Assembly: GCA_934148875.1 (NCBI GenBank)
Contig: CAKPDJ010000013.1
Location: forward strand, 1-32,546
Reading direction: 5' to 3'
From: an uncultured Bacilli bacterium
GTDB lineage: Bacteria; Bacillota_I; Bacilli_A; RF39; UBA660
Length of the DNA stretch: 32,546 nt
The notes below the pieces were generated by a model. The model was given only the letters and a program-made list of their open reading frames with translations. It was not told where the DNA came from and searched no databases. Shown here one piece after another: positions 16,648 to 25,561 of the stretch. The position numbers and the translations under genes are program-made. Every line of letters begins with the position of its first letter. Position 1 is the stretch's first letter.

Positions 16648-17469
16648 ATGAAGAGAATTTATGTACAAGATTTTGGTTATAAAAAACTAGAAACATCTAG
16701 TGTTGAAGGAATAGATTATTTTCTTTTGGTTAAATTTACTCATAAGAAAAAAGATTATACTGGAATAGTAAATAAAAAAGGAGAAATTATAATTCCTTTT
16801 TCAACTGATTTATTTGTTGAAGTTTTTACTACTAATGATAAAAATGAATGTTGTTTTACTATGAAAAAAGAAAACGGTGGTTTTAGATCTTATCACTTTA
16901 GTAAACAAAATAATCGTTATTTATTAAAGGCTGATATATATGGTAATGATTCTATTAATTGTCGTTTGGTTAATACAGTTAATGATAACTATTGGTTTGT
17001 TGAAAGTATTAATGATGGATTGTGTGAAGTTAGTTTGTATGATCCTCGTAGATGTGAAATCTTAACTCCTGCCTTTACCGATATTAGCTTTGAGGAAAGA
17101 GAAGGGCGTGTTTTAGCTTTTGTAGAAAAAAGTTTGTATAAAAAAGAGGATGGACAACGATTTTTTTTAGGTAGCATATTATCATATATTGATAAAGAAG
17201 GTAATTTTTTAACTCCTCTTTATGTGCCAGAACTTAATAATTTTTATGAATCAAGATATTATAATGCTGATCCAAATTTCAAAGGATTTCGAACATTTTG
17301 TGGTACTATTTTACCTAAACTTGAAGAAATTGAAGAAGAAAAAAATAATTATATAACGGATGTGTTACAAACAATGTATTCTGATTTATATGATAAGGAT
17401 AATTTGACTATTTCTCATGAATTAGCCAAAATAATTAAATTTCCAGGAGGTAGTAATGAAACGAAGTGA
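16648..17469 (+). CDS. WG-repeat-like protein of unknown function
   Basis: 273 residues from ATG 16648, chosen because GGTGA precedes it and a promoter lies just upstream. I do not recognise a specific family. TGIVNKKGEIIIPF (about residues 40-53) and LSYIDKEGNFLTPLY (about 180-194) match the consensus of WG repeats (xGxIdkxGkxxIPp), a beta-rich repeat found on many bacterial proteins. No signal peptide or membrane helix is visible, so it is probably cytoplasmic. The 3' end overlaps mutS by 14 bases and carries the mutS ribosome binding site, so the two are co-translated. A link to mismatch repair is not supported beyond this position. Confidence 0.6.
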   Translation: MKRIYVQDFGYKKLETSSVEGIDYFLLVKFTHKKKDYTGIVNKKGEIIIPFSTDLFVEVFTTNDKNECCFTMKKENGGFRSYHFSKQNNRYLLKADIYGNDSINCRLVNTVNDNYWFVESINDGLCEVSLYDPRRCEILTPAFTDISFEEREGRVLAFVEKSLYKKEDGQRFFLGSILSYIDKEGNFLTPLYVPELNNFYESRYYNADPNFKGFRTFCGTILPKLEEIEEEKNNYITDVLQTMYSDLYDKDNLTISHELAKIIKFPGGSNETK

Positions 17470-20008
17470 AGTAGATAAAAGTAAAATTTCTCCAATGATG
17501 TTACAGTATTTAAATATTAAAGAGAAATATGAAGATACAATTATTTTCTTTAGACTTGGTGATTTTTATGAAATGTTTTTTGAAGATGCAATTATGGCAA
17601 GTCGTGAATTGGAACTTACTTTAACTGGTAAGAATTGTGGGCTTGATGAAAGAGTTCCTATGTGTGGTATTCCATTTCATGCTTATAAGGGTTACTTAGA
17701 TAAATTAATAGATAAAGGCTATAAAGTCGCTATATGTGAGCAGTTAACTGACCCTAAGGAAACAAAGGGAATGGTAGAAAGAGATGTTATTCAAGTTGTT
17801 ACTAAAGGAACTGTTCTTGATGATAGTCTAAATTCAAAAGACTATAATTATATAGGTAATATTTATGATTTTGAATACTGTTATGGTGTTAGTTTTATTG
17901 ATGTGTCTACTGGATATTCTTATGCTATTATCTTAGAACATAACCAAGAACAGGTTATTAAAGAAGTGCTTAACTATAATTTAAAGGAAGTTATAGTTAA
18001 TGATAAAATCGATCGTTCTATTATTTCAATTTTAAGGGAACAATATAATATTTTGGTTACTATTCAAGATGATATTTATGAAGGTAATGAGTATGATTAT
18101 ATGCTTGTTGATATTAAGGATGTTAGAATTAATACAACAGTTAAACATTTACTTCATTATTTAGTAGAAACAAAAAAAGGTAATCTTTCACATTTACAGA
18201 AAGTGGAATTAGTTGATCATCAAAAGCATTTACTGTTTGATGTACATACTAAAAAAAATTTGGAATTAGTTGAAACAATTCGTAATCAAGATAGAACTTT
18301 TTCGTTACTATGGCTTTTAGATAAAACTAAAACTGCTATGGGTAGTAGATTGCTTAAGGCTAACATTGAAAATCCGTTAACTGATTATAGTGAAATAAAT
18401 AGAAGATATGACGTTATAGAAAAATTTCTAACTGAATTTATTTTAAAAGAAGAATTAAGAGAAGAATTGGATAAAGTTTATGATTTGGAACGTTTATCTA
18501 GTAGAATTAGTTATGGTAATAGTAATGCTCGTGATATGATTCAATTAAAAAATTCTTTGTTAGCTTTACCAAATATTAAAAGAATTTTAAATGAACTTAA
18601 TTATGATAAAAATATCGAAACACTAACTGACTTATATGATTTACTTGAAAAGTCAATTAATCCGGATAGTCCTATTGGATTACATGAAGGTGGTTTGATT
18701 AAAGAGGGATATAATAGTGAGTTAGATGAACTTAAGAGTATTAGAAAAAATAGTAAAGACTTTATCTTGAAAATTGAGAATGAAGAAAAAGAAAGAACTG
18801 GAATTAAAAATTTAAAGATTGGTTATAATAAAGTTTTTGGATATTATATTGAAGTTAGTAAGGGAAATGTTAGTCAAATTAAAGATGAATATGGTTGGAC
18901 TAGAAAACAAACATTAACTACTGGGGAACGATATATAACACCTTTGCTTAAAGAAAAGGAAGATATTATACTTGGCGCTGAAGAAAAAATAATTAACTTA
19001 GAGTTTAAATTATTTACTGATATTCGTGAAGTAGCTAAAACATATATTCCTAAAATTCAAATTATATCTAAAACATTGGCTGAAGTTGATATGCTTTTAG
19101 CTTTTGCAATTGTATCAGAAGAAAATGGTTATATTAAACCAACTTTAACTTTAGATAATGTTATTCAAATAAAGGATGGAAGGCATCCTGTTGTAGAAAA
19201 AGTTAGTAAGGGTGAATATGTAGCTAATGATATTATCATGGGAAAAGATACAAACATTTTATTGATAACAGGCCCTAACATGGCTGGTAAAAGTACTTAT
19301 ATGAGACAACTTGCTATTACTGTTATTATGGCACAAATAGGATGTTTTGTACCATGCAAGAGTTGTATCATTCCTATATTTGATCAAATATTTACAAGAA
19401 TAGGTGCTAGTGATGATTTGGTAAGTGGTGAAAGTACCTTTATGGTTGAAATGAAAGAAGCAAATACTGCTATCCAAAATGCTACTAAAAATAGTTTAAT
19501 ATTATTTGATGAACTTGGTCGTGGTACTGCTACTTATGATGGTATGAGCCTTGCTCAGGCAATACTTGAATATATTCATGATAAAATCGGTGCTAAAACA
19601 TTATTTTCTACCCATTACCATGAACTTACAGGTTTAGCTAATGAACTTCCGCATCTTAGAAATGTTCACGTTAGTGCTATTGAAGAAGATAAAAAAATTA
19701 CTTTTTTACATAAAATAAAAAATGGTGCTGTAGATAAGAGTTATGGTATACATGTAGCAAGCCTTGCTCATCTTCCTGATGAACTTATTAAAAGAGCAGA
19801 TGAGATACTAGATGTATATGAACATAAGAATGTTAAGAAGCAAACATTTACACAAACAAGTTTATTCTTGGATGATGATAATAAATCAGAAGAAAAGGAT
19901 GAAAATAAGGCTATAATTGATAAATTGAAGGAAATTAAACCGTTAGAAATGACACCAATGGAAGCTCTTAATATTCTGTATGAGTTAAAAAATGAAATGA
20001 AAAAGTAA
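17456..20008 (+). CDS. mutS: DNA mismatch repair protein MutS
   Basis: Recognises base mismatches and small loops and starts mismatch repair as an ATP-driven clamp. Full length at 850 residues. The mismatch-wedge motif GDFYE (F37, E39) is in domain I. The core, lever and clamp domains follow, with the ATPase near residue 600: Walker A GPNMAGKST (606-614), the segment DDLVSGESTFMVEM, Walker B ILFDELGRGT and the STHYHEL signature. The C-terminus has a HTH-like region ending in PMEALNILYELKNEMKK. GGAGG (17445-17449) serves the start at 17456. mutL, which usually follows mutS in Bacilli, is not next to it; a terminator and an unrelated gene cluster come instead. Confidence 0.97.
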   Translation: MKRSEVDKSKISPMMLQYLNIKEKYEDTIIFFRLGDFYEMFFEDAIMASRELELTLTGKNCGLDERVPMCGIPFHAYKGYLDKLIDKGYKVAICEQLTDPKETKGMVERDVIQVVTKGTVLDDSLNSKDYNYIGNIYDFEYCYGVSFIDVSTGYSYAIILEHNQEQVIKEVLNYNLKEVIVNDKIDRSIISILREQYNILVTIQDDIYEGNEYDYMLVDIKDVRINTTVKHLLHYLVETKKGNLSHLQKVELVDHQKHLLFDVHTKKNLELVETIRNQDRTFSLLWLLDKTKTAMGSRLLKANIENPLTDYSEINRRYDVIEKFLTEFILKEELREELDKVYDLERLSSRISYGNSNARDMIQLKNSLLALPNIKRILNELNYDKNIETLTDLYDLLEKSINPDSPIGLHEGGLIKEGYNSELDELKSIRKNSKDFILKIENEEKERTGIKNLKIGYNKVFGYYIEVSKGNVSQIKDEYGWTRKQTLTTGERYITPLLKEKEDIILGAEEKIINLEFKLFTDIREVAKTYIPKIQIISKTLAEVDMLLAFAIVSEENGYIKPTLTLDNVIQIKDGRHPVVEKVSKGEYVANDIIMGKDTNILLITGPNMAGKSTYMRQLAITVIMAQIGCFVPCKSCIIPIFDQIFTRIGASDDLVSGESTFMVEMKEANTAIQNATKNSLILFDELGRGTATYDGMSLAQAILEYIHDKIGAKTLFSTHYHELTGLANELPHLRNVHVSAIEEDKKITFLHKIKNGAVDKSYGIHVASLAHLPDELIKRADEILDVYEHKNVKKQTFTQTSLFLDDDNKSEEKDENKAIIDKLKEIKPLEMTPMEALNILYELKNEMKK

Positions 20009-20024
20009 AATGTAATTTATTAAT

Positions 20025-20057
20025 AAATGCAACTTATCAAAAAAGGTTGCGTTTTTT
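20025..20057 (+). terminator. Intrinsic terminator of mutS
   Basis: Nine-base stem AAATGCAAC (20025-20033) / GTTGCGTTT (20046-20054) with one G-U pair, then TTT. Confidence 0.75.
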
Positions 20058-20139
20058 CATTTTTGTGATATTATAGTTAGTACTTTTAGTATTTATATAC
20101 AAAGATTTAAACGTATTGAGTTAATGAGGATGTGATTTT

Positions 20140-21000
20140 ATGCAGAGTGAGATAGCTTTAGATAAATTATTTGGAGAAGTTGAAGGAGAACAAAAACAAT
20201 TCCTTTATCATGATGTCAGCGATAAAAATCTTGATATTTATTTATGCCAAACCGATGCTGCTGATATTAATTTGAACACTTTGCAAAATTTTTTTGGGGA
20301 TGGATTATTTAATCCAAATATTCAGGGAGAATATTTAACTAATATTTTAGCGCGTAATGCTTTTAAAGGGGCATGTAATTTAGAAAAAACTACTAAACTA
20401 TTCTCTTTTATTTATGAAGTTATTAATCCAAATTATCCTGGAAAGACTTGCGGCCTATGTTCGTTAATGGAATTTATTTTATTATCATATAAGGGTCTTG
20501 CTATTATTACAGATGGCAAGTTTGCCTTTAATTATTTTATTTGGCTACTTAATAAGAATTTGGAATCTGGTTTTGATATTAATTATCGCGATTCTAGTTA
20601 TAATCACTTTTTGGTTTATTGTACCTTAACTTCTTTTTCACCATCTATCTTTTCTAGTATAAGTAGTAATTTTGAAAAAAAGATTAAAGAAATAATAAAA
20701 TGCAGTAATAATATTTTACTAAGTGATAATGATAAAGCTCAAATTGACATGATGATTCGTTACTGTACTGATGAAAAAGCGTTTACAAGTCTTCTAAAGA
20801 TTAAAAGTAAACTTTTTTCAGAAAATAATATTACTGCTGATAAAACAATAATATTTCCTTGTGATGAAAAGTTTAAATATAGAGAAGATAGCGATAAAGT
20901 TGAACTTGAAGTTGGACTTGAATCATTAGATTATACAAATTGTTTTGAAAATCACTTGCATCAAAAATATAAAGAATATCATATTCAGCATTATGAATAA
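20140..21000 (+). CDS. Unknown protein, first gene of the AAA cluster
   Basis: 286 residues, no family recognised. It appears soluble, with no signal peptide or membrane helix. Visible features: an acidic and aromatic N-terminal region, a Cys pair in KTCGLCSLMEF (about 104-114), and a helical middle. DINYRDSSYNHFLVYC looks like one ankyrin-style repeat, though this is only suggestive. The tail is His/Tyr-rich (HQKYKEYHIQHYE). The ribosome binding site GAGGA lies nine bases before the start. It begins 83 bases after the mutS terminator hairpin; no clear promoter could be defined in that gap (a weak TTATAG, 17 bases, TATATA at 20071-20099). The next gene, an AAA+ ATPase, follows after 14 bases, so this is probably a substrate, adaptor or regulator of that ATPase. 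Function unknown. Confidence 0.6.
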   Translation: MQSEIALDKLFGEVEGEQKQFLYHDVSDKNLDIYLCQTDAADINLNTLQNFFGDGLFNPNIQGEYLTNILARNAFKGACNLEKTTKLFSFIYEVINPNYPGKTCGLCSLMEFILLSYKGLAIITDGKFAFNYFIWLLNKNLESGFDINYRDSSYNHFLVYCTLTSFSPSIFSSISSNFEKKIKEIIKCSNNILLSDNDKAQIDMMIRYCTDEKAFTSLLKIKSKLFSENNITADKTIIFPCDEKFKYREDSDKVELEVGLESLDYTNCFENHLHQKYKEYHIQHYE

Positions 21001-21014
21001 GTAGGAGGACTAAT

Positions 21015-22616
21015 ATGGATAGTACGAAAGAACTTGTAATTTCTTGTGTTAAAGAATATTTTAAAACCAATCTTTATGAATATTTTAAATCTATTACTGA
21101 GGATATTAAGCAAATTGATGAGAAAATTGAGCAAATTGGCATGGAGCAAGATAAAATATCTCTTGTCTTAAGTGCCAGTCCTGCAGAAATAACCAAAAAA
21201 GATCAAGAACTTTTCAATGTTATTAATGCTTATATCGCCAAAGTAAAAAGTGTAAAAAAAGAGACAGAGGAATCATTAGAACAGATATTTGATGATTTGA
21301 ATAGTAAAGCAGTAAAAGGAAAAGATGACACTACTAGGCAATTAGCAGAAGTAAAAGATATGCTTGAAAAGCAAAAAGAATTATTAAGACAACTAAATGA
21401 TAAAAAGGCAGAAGCACAAGGTATGATTGATGATATTGTTAAATTATCTGATATTAAAATAGATAAACTTCTTCAAGAAAAAAGTGCTTCATATTTGACA
21501 AAATTTAATAAAGCTACATCAGAATCAACTTTAGAAGCTTTAGAAAATATTCGAGCTTTAATTGAAAAAGCGGAATTATTAAATCAAAAATTGTCTGATT
21601 CTTATGAAAAAATGGAAGAAGAAATAAACGATTCTAAGGATGCTATTATAAACGCTGTAGTAAAGGAAGCTAGCGAAAAGTTAATTGAAATAAATCCGTG
21701 CAAATGTTATGAAATAAATATTGGAGATTGGCATTCTTCATTTAAGTCTGGTGAATTGTTCCATAAAAAATTTAAGCAAGTATTAACACTAGCTGCAATG
21801 AAAAAACCTGTTTTGTTAAAGGGACCTGCAGGTAGTGGAAAAAATGTTATTATTGAACAAGTTGCAAAAGCTTTAAATCTGCAATTCTATTATACAAATG
21901 ATGTAACTGATGAATTTAAAATTTTAGGTTATATGGATGCAAATGGAACTTTTCAAAAAACCCAATTTTTCAGAGCTTTTACAGAGGGTGGAGTTATGTT
22001 TATCGATGAAATTGATAACTCTAATCCTTCCGCTTTACTTGCTATTAATTCAGCAATAGGTACTGGCGATAGTCATTACATGGCTTTTCCGGATGGTCAA
22101 TTTTATAAAGCACATCCAGACTTTAGAATAATTGCTGCTGCTAATACCTTTGGTACTGGTGCTGATGCCATTTATTGCGGTAGACAAGCTCTAGATGGTG
22201 CTTCTTTAAACCGTTTTTCTCCTATTATTATAGATTATGATAGAGAGATAGAAAGAAAGGTAACAAATAACTCTGAAATTCTAGAATTATATTGGAATGT
22301 TAGAGATATTATTAACAAAAATGGTATTCGTCATGTAATATCAACTCGAAATATTATTAATGCAACAGATCTTATAAACAGTAAAGCATTTAGTATTGAA
22401 GAAATATTTGATTTAACTTTAATTCAAAGTTTGGATAATTTTAGCTTAATAACTATTGCTAAAAATTTAGACCCTTATCTATGCCATGCTGATGACTTAT
22501 TACATCATTTGAGTGCAAATTATAATGCTGATCGTAATGCTTTTGATAGCAATAACGGTCAAAATAATTATAATGGTAGACAAAAAAATAAATCATTTAG
22601 TAGCTTTAGTTATTAA
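21015..22616 (+). CDS. Coiled-coil fused MoxR/CobS-type AAA+ ATPase
   Basis: 533 residues. Residues ~25-215 are strongly heptad-like, Lys/Glu-rich coiled coil. The AAA+ module (about 240-440) has Walker A GPAGSGKN (270-277), Walker B FIDEIDN (D331/E332), sensor 1 IIAAANT, then the GTGADAIY..R insert and an arginine finger in GASLNRF (R400). This matches the phage- and mobile-element-borne CobS/MoxR-like ATPases of Bacillota, which I recall commonly carry GKN rather than GKT. MoxR-type ATPases remodel or activate client proteins together with vWA-domain partners; the next gene looks like such a partner. The C-terminal ~30 residues are Asn/Gln-rich and probably disordered. TAGGAGGA is a strong ribosome binding site. 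The long N-terminal coiled coil is unusual and may tether the ring to a target. Confidence 0.82.
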   Translation: MDSTKELVISCVKEYFKTNLYEYFKSITEDIKQIDEKIEQIGMEQDKISLVLSASPAEITKKDQELFNVINAYIAKVKSVKKETEESLEQIFDDLNSKAVKGKDDTTRQLAEVKDMLEKQKELLRQLNDKKAEAQGMIDDIVKLSDIKIDKLLQEKSASYLTKFNKATSESTLEALENIRALIEKAELLNQKLSDSYEKMEEEINDSKDAIINAVVKEASEKLIEINPCKCYEINIGDWHSSFKSGELFHKKFKQVLTLAAMKKPVLLKGPAGSGKNVIIEQVAKALNLQFYYTNDVTDEFKILGYMDANGTFQKTQFFRAFTEGGVMFIDEIDNSNPSALLAINSAIGTGDSHYMAFPDGQFYKAHPDFRIIAAANTFGTGADAIYCGRQALDGASLNRFSPIIIDYDREIERKVTNNSEILELYWNVRDIINKNGIRHVISTRNIINATDLINSKAFSIEEIFDLTLIQSLDNFSLITIAKNLDPYLCHADDLLHHLSANYNADRNAFDSNNGQNNYNGRQKNKSFSSFSY

Positions 22617-22639
22617 ATGATTTTATTGGAGATGTTAAT

Positions 22640-23542
22640 ATGAATAATTGTGACGATCATAACTCAAAAATTGTAGTTAATACATACGGATATAAATTAT
22701 TTTATCAGGAATATTCTGATTTGGAAGATTTTTTAAAAAAAATTATAAGTTTACCAATAAATAGAAGTGTTTTTGGTAAACTTGCTTCAGAGAAAAAGGG
22801 GCGTTCTATGTATCACAGTTGCGATAGTTTTGAAGAAGCGTGGAACCTATGTTACTATGGATGGAATCAAGACTATGATACTTTTTGCCAGAAAATAGAT
22901 TTTTTACAATGCAAGTATGATGAGATAGAAACAACAGTTAAAAATTTTAGAGTATATGGATTTTATCCTAATATTCCGCGCTTTTTACATAATAAACCTA
23001 CTAATATGGTATATAAACAAAATGATACTGTTAATAAGCAAACTATATTTATTAATTTTAATGCTTCGTATTCTGCTTATCAAAGCCAAGCATCAATTAC
23101 AAATAGAGGAATATGTGTTATTAATTTAATAAATCAGTTAGAAAAACAATATAATGTTGTATTTAATTTATTTGAATGTGCTACAGAAACGAATGAAATG
23201 ATTTATATTTGCATCAATCTTAAAAAAGAATATGAAAAGATTAACACTAAGAGATTGTATTTCCCATTAGTCAATCCAGATTTTTTGAGAAGATTAATTC
23301 TAAGAAGTGAAGAATGCTGTTTTGGTATTAACTATGCTTGGTGCATAGGATATGGAACTCCATATATTCCTTCAGAAGTAGATCAAGAATACTTAAATAA
23401 AACAATTTATATTTCAACACCGAATGAAATGGGAATTAAAGGTGATGATTTAAAAACTGATTATGAAAACTTTATAAATTATATAAGTAGTCAAAATTAT
23501 TTCCAAGAAACTGTTTTAGAAAAAAGGAAAAAGATGTATTAG
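22640..23542 (+). CDS. Divergent vWA-like partner protein of the AAA+ ATPase
   Basis: 300 residues, soluble. The N-terminal half contains SFEEAWNLCYYGW (about 63-75) and GFYPNIPRFLHNKPTNM (about 107-123), a pattern I recall from phage and plasmid proteins encoded beside CobS-like ATPases (possibly the family catalogued as DUF7192). The C-terminal half (IFINFNASYSAYQS ... NRGICVINLINQLEK ... VVFNLFECA) reads as a Rossmann-like, vWA-type alpha/beta core, but the usual metal site DxSxS is replaced by NFNASYS. LYFPLVNPDFLRRLILRSEE is another conserved-looking block. It follows the ATPase by 23 bases with GGAG as ribosome binding site and ends before a terminator, completing the cluster. Family naming is from memory and should be tested. 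Confidence 0.55.
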   Translation: MNNCDDHNSKIVVNTYGYKLFYQEYSDLEDFLKKIISLPINRSVFGKLASEKKGRSMYHSCDSFEEAWNLCYYGWNQDYDTFCQKIDFLQCKYDEIETTVKNFRVYGFYPNIPRFLHNKPTNMVYKQNDTVNKQTIFINFNASYSAYQSQASITNRGICVINLINQLEKQYNVVFNLFECATETNEMIYICINLKKEYEKINTKRLYFPLVNPDFLRRLILRSEECCFGINYAWCIGYGTPYIPSEVDQEYLNKTIYISTPNEMGIKGDDLKTDYENFINYISSQNYFQETVLEKRKKMY

Positions 23543-23586
23543 AATTGTCTTAGAACTTATTAAGGTAATAAAAAATAAAAAAAGGT

Positions 23587-23611
23587 AGTCACATTTAAAG
23601 TGACTTTTTTT
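23587..23611 (+). terminator. Intrinsic terminator closing the AAA cluster
   Basis: Stem AGTCAC (23587-23592) / GTGACT (23600-23605) followed by a T run to 23611. Confidence 0.75.
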
Positions 23612-23647
23612 GATGTTTATGGTAAACTAAATTACAGGTGATGTGAA

Positions 23648-24046
23648 ATGAAAAATAGAAGTGAATTAAGAGAAATTATTATGAAGGTTTTATATCAAGT
23701 TTTTATTCTTAGTGAATCTGGAATTGAATTTGATACTAATTCATTAATTAAGGAACAACTTGAAATAGAAAATGACTTTGTAACAACAGCTATTGATACT
23801 ATTCTTAAAAAGAAAGATGAAATATATAATCTTGCTAACCGTTATTTGGATAGTTGGCCAATGGATCGTTTAAATAAGGTTGATCAAGCAATTCTTTCAC
23901 TTGGAATTTATGAACTCAAATATACAGAAACTCCTCCAGTAGTTGCTATCAATGAGGCATTAGAATTATCTAAAAAATATAGCGATGAAAAAGTTACTAA
24001 AATGATTAATGCTGTATTAGATGAAGTATATCATGAGGGTGAATAG
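23648..24046 (+). CDS. nusB: Transcription antitermination factor NusB
   Basis: All-helical RNA-binding protein that joins NusE (S10) on boxA RNA and supports rRNA transcription. 132 residues, the usual size. Family features are RSELREIIMKVLYQ at the N-terminus, DSWPMDRLNKVDQAILSLGIYEL (two blocks, about 76-98) and the C-terminal PPVVAINEALELSKKYSDEKVTKMINAVLDEV, which is highly typical. First gene of nusB-xseA-xseB; xseA starts six bases later. A possible extended -10 (TGGTAAACT, 23620-23628) lies just after the preceding terminator; GGTGATG is the ribosome binding site. Confidence 0.95.
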   Translation: MKNRSELREIIMKVLYQVFILSESGIEFDTNSLIKEQLEIENDFVTTAIDTILKKKDEIYNLANRYLDSWPMDRLNKVDQAILSLGIYELKYTETPPVVAINEALELSKKYSDEKVTKMINAVLDEVYHEGE

Positions 24047-24052
24047 TAATAT

Positions 24053-25318
24053 ATGGAGGATAAATATATTACAGTAAGCCAATTAAATAGATATCTAAAG
24101 TTTAAATTTGATCAGGATCCTAATTTGAATCAAGTTTTTTTAAAGGGTGAAATATCTAATTTTAAGGCTCATACAAGGGGACATTTATACTTTACTATTA
24201 AAGATGAGACTTCACGCATTAATGCTGTAATGTTTTATAGTCAAGCTAGTAAAATTAACTTTACTCCAGAAGATGGTATGAAAGTAATGGTAACTGGTAG
24301 AATTAGTGTATATGAAGCTACTGGTGGTTATCAAATATATGTTGATGATATGATTCAAGATGGAGTAGGTAATCTTTATATAGAATACGAGAAACTAAAG
24401 AAAAAACTTGCTAGTGAAGGTTTATTTGATGCTAGTAAAAAGAAAAAAATACCAAAGTTTCCTGAAACAATAGGTATTATTACTGCTCCAACTGGTGCAG
24501 CTATTAAAGATATATTATCAACAATTAAAAGAAGGTGGCCTATTACTAAGACAATTTTGTTTCCAAGCTTAGTACAGGGTGCTAGTGCTGCTCCTGAAAT
24601 AGTAAAACAAATTAAAAAAGCTCAAGAATATGATTTAGATGTTTTAATTGTTGGTAGAGGTGGGGGAAGCATTGAAGATTTATGGTGTTTTAACGACGAA
24701 GAAGTGGCAAGAGCAATATATGAATGCAAAATACCTGTAATCTCGGCTGTAGGTCATGAAATAGACTTTACAATTGCTGATTATGTTGCTGATTTACGTG
24801 CACCAACACCAACTGGTGCAGCAGAAATGGCTGTAGCTAATCAAACTGATTTTTATAACTATATGAAGCAAATAAACTTAAGACTAAATAAGTCAATGCA
24901 AAACTATATTAAAAATAATCGTGAACGCTTGGATGCATTAATAAACAGTTATATATTAAAAAATCCTATTTCAATGTATCAAGTAAAGGAACAAAAATTT
25001 GATACATTATATGAAAGACTTCACCTAGTAATGAAGAATTTAATTCAAAATGAAAAAATATCTTTACAAAATAAAATTGATAAAATACCAATTCTAACTA
25101 AACACTTGCTAGAACGAAATCAAAATCAGTATATTTCACTATTAAATAAATTGGAAATATTAAATCCGTTACTTACACTTAAGCGTGGTTATAGTATAAC
25201 TAAAATTGATAATAAGGTTATTACTAGTGTTAAAAATATAAATAAAAATGATGCTTTACAGGTAGAATTACAGGATGGTTTTTTGCTTACTAAAGTTGAA
25301 AAGATAACTAAAAAATAG
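24053..25318 (+). CDS. xseA: Exodeoxyribonuclease VII large subunit
   Basis: With several XseB chains it forms exonuclease VII, which degrades single-stranded DNA from both ends to short acid-soluble pieces. 421 residues. An N-terminal OB-fold (about 1-100, FKAHTRGHLYFTIKDE) precedes the catalytic domain, which includes IGIITAPTGAAIKDI, VGRGGGSIEDLWCFNDEEVARAI and SAVGHEIDFTIADYVADLRAPTPTGAAE (about 195-265). A long helical region (about 270-370) binds XseB, and a C-terminal GYSITK element follows. Six bases after nusB; the ribosome binding site GAGGGTGA lies in the end of nusB. Confidence 0.96.
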   Translation: MEDKYITVSQLNRYLKFKFDQDPNLNQVFLKGEISNFKAHTRGHLYFTIKDETSRINAVMFYSQASKINFTPEDGMKVMVTGRISVYEATGGYQIYVDDMIQDGVGNLYIEYEKLKKKLASEGLFDASKKKKIPKFPETIGIITAPTGAAIKDILSTIKRRWPITKTILFPSLVQGASAAPEIVKQIKKAQEYDLDVLIVGRGGGSIEDLWCFNDEEVARAIYECKIPVISAVGHEIDFTIADYVADLRAPTPTGAAEMAVANQTDFYNYMKQINLRLNKSMQNYIKNNRERLDALINSYILKNPISMYQVKEQKFDTLYERLHLVMKNLIQNEKISLQNKIDKIPILTKHLLERNQNQYISLLNKLEILNPLLTLKRGYSITKIDNKVITSVKNINKNDALQVELQDGFLLTKVEKITKK

Positions 25319-25329
25319 GAGGTGTATTT

Positions 25330-25557
25330 ATGGCAAAAGAAAAAGAAAATACATTTGAAGAAAATCTAGAAAAATTAGAAGTAATTGTTAAAAATCTTGA
25401 AAGTGGTAATATTCCACTTGATGATGCGATTGAAAACTTCAATGAAGCTATGAAACTAGCTAAATTATGTGATGATAAATTAAAAAATGCTGAAGAAAAA
25501 GTTAATAGTATTTTAAATAAAGATGGCAAATTAGAAGAATTTAACATTGAAGAATAA
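25330..25557 (+). CDS. xseB: Exodeoxyribonuclease VII small subunit
   Basis: 75-residue helical-hairpin protein that coats the helical arm of XseA. Typical sequence: FEENLEKLEVIVKNLESG (residues 9-26), PLDDAIENFNEAMKLAK (about 30-46), CDDKLKNAEEKV. Starts 11 bases after xseA with AGGAGGTG as ribosome binding site and is followed by a strong terminator. ispA/dxs, often downstream in other Bacillota, are not here. Confidence 0.95.
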   Translation: MAKEKENTFEENLEKLEVIVKNLESGNIPLDDAIENFNEAMKLAKLCDDKLKNAEEKVNSILNKDGKLEEFNIEE

Positions 25558-25561
25558 ATTT

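Noticed and set aside
20140..23542. Cluster as an intact prophage or integrative element
   Set aside because: No integrase, att-like repeats, structural phage genes or tRNA at the borders, and base composition looks like the neighbours. Only a possible phage kinship of two proteins remains.
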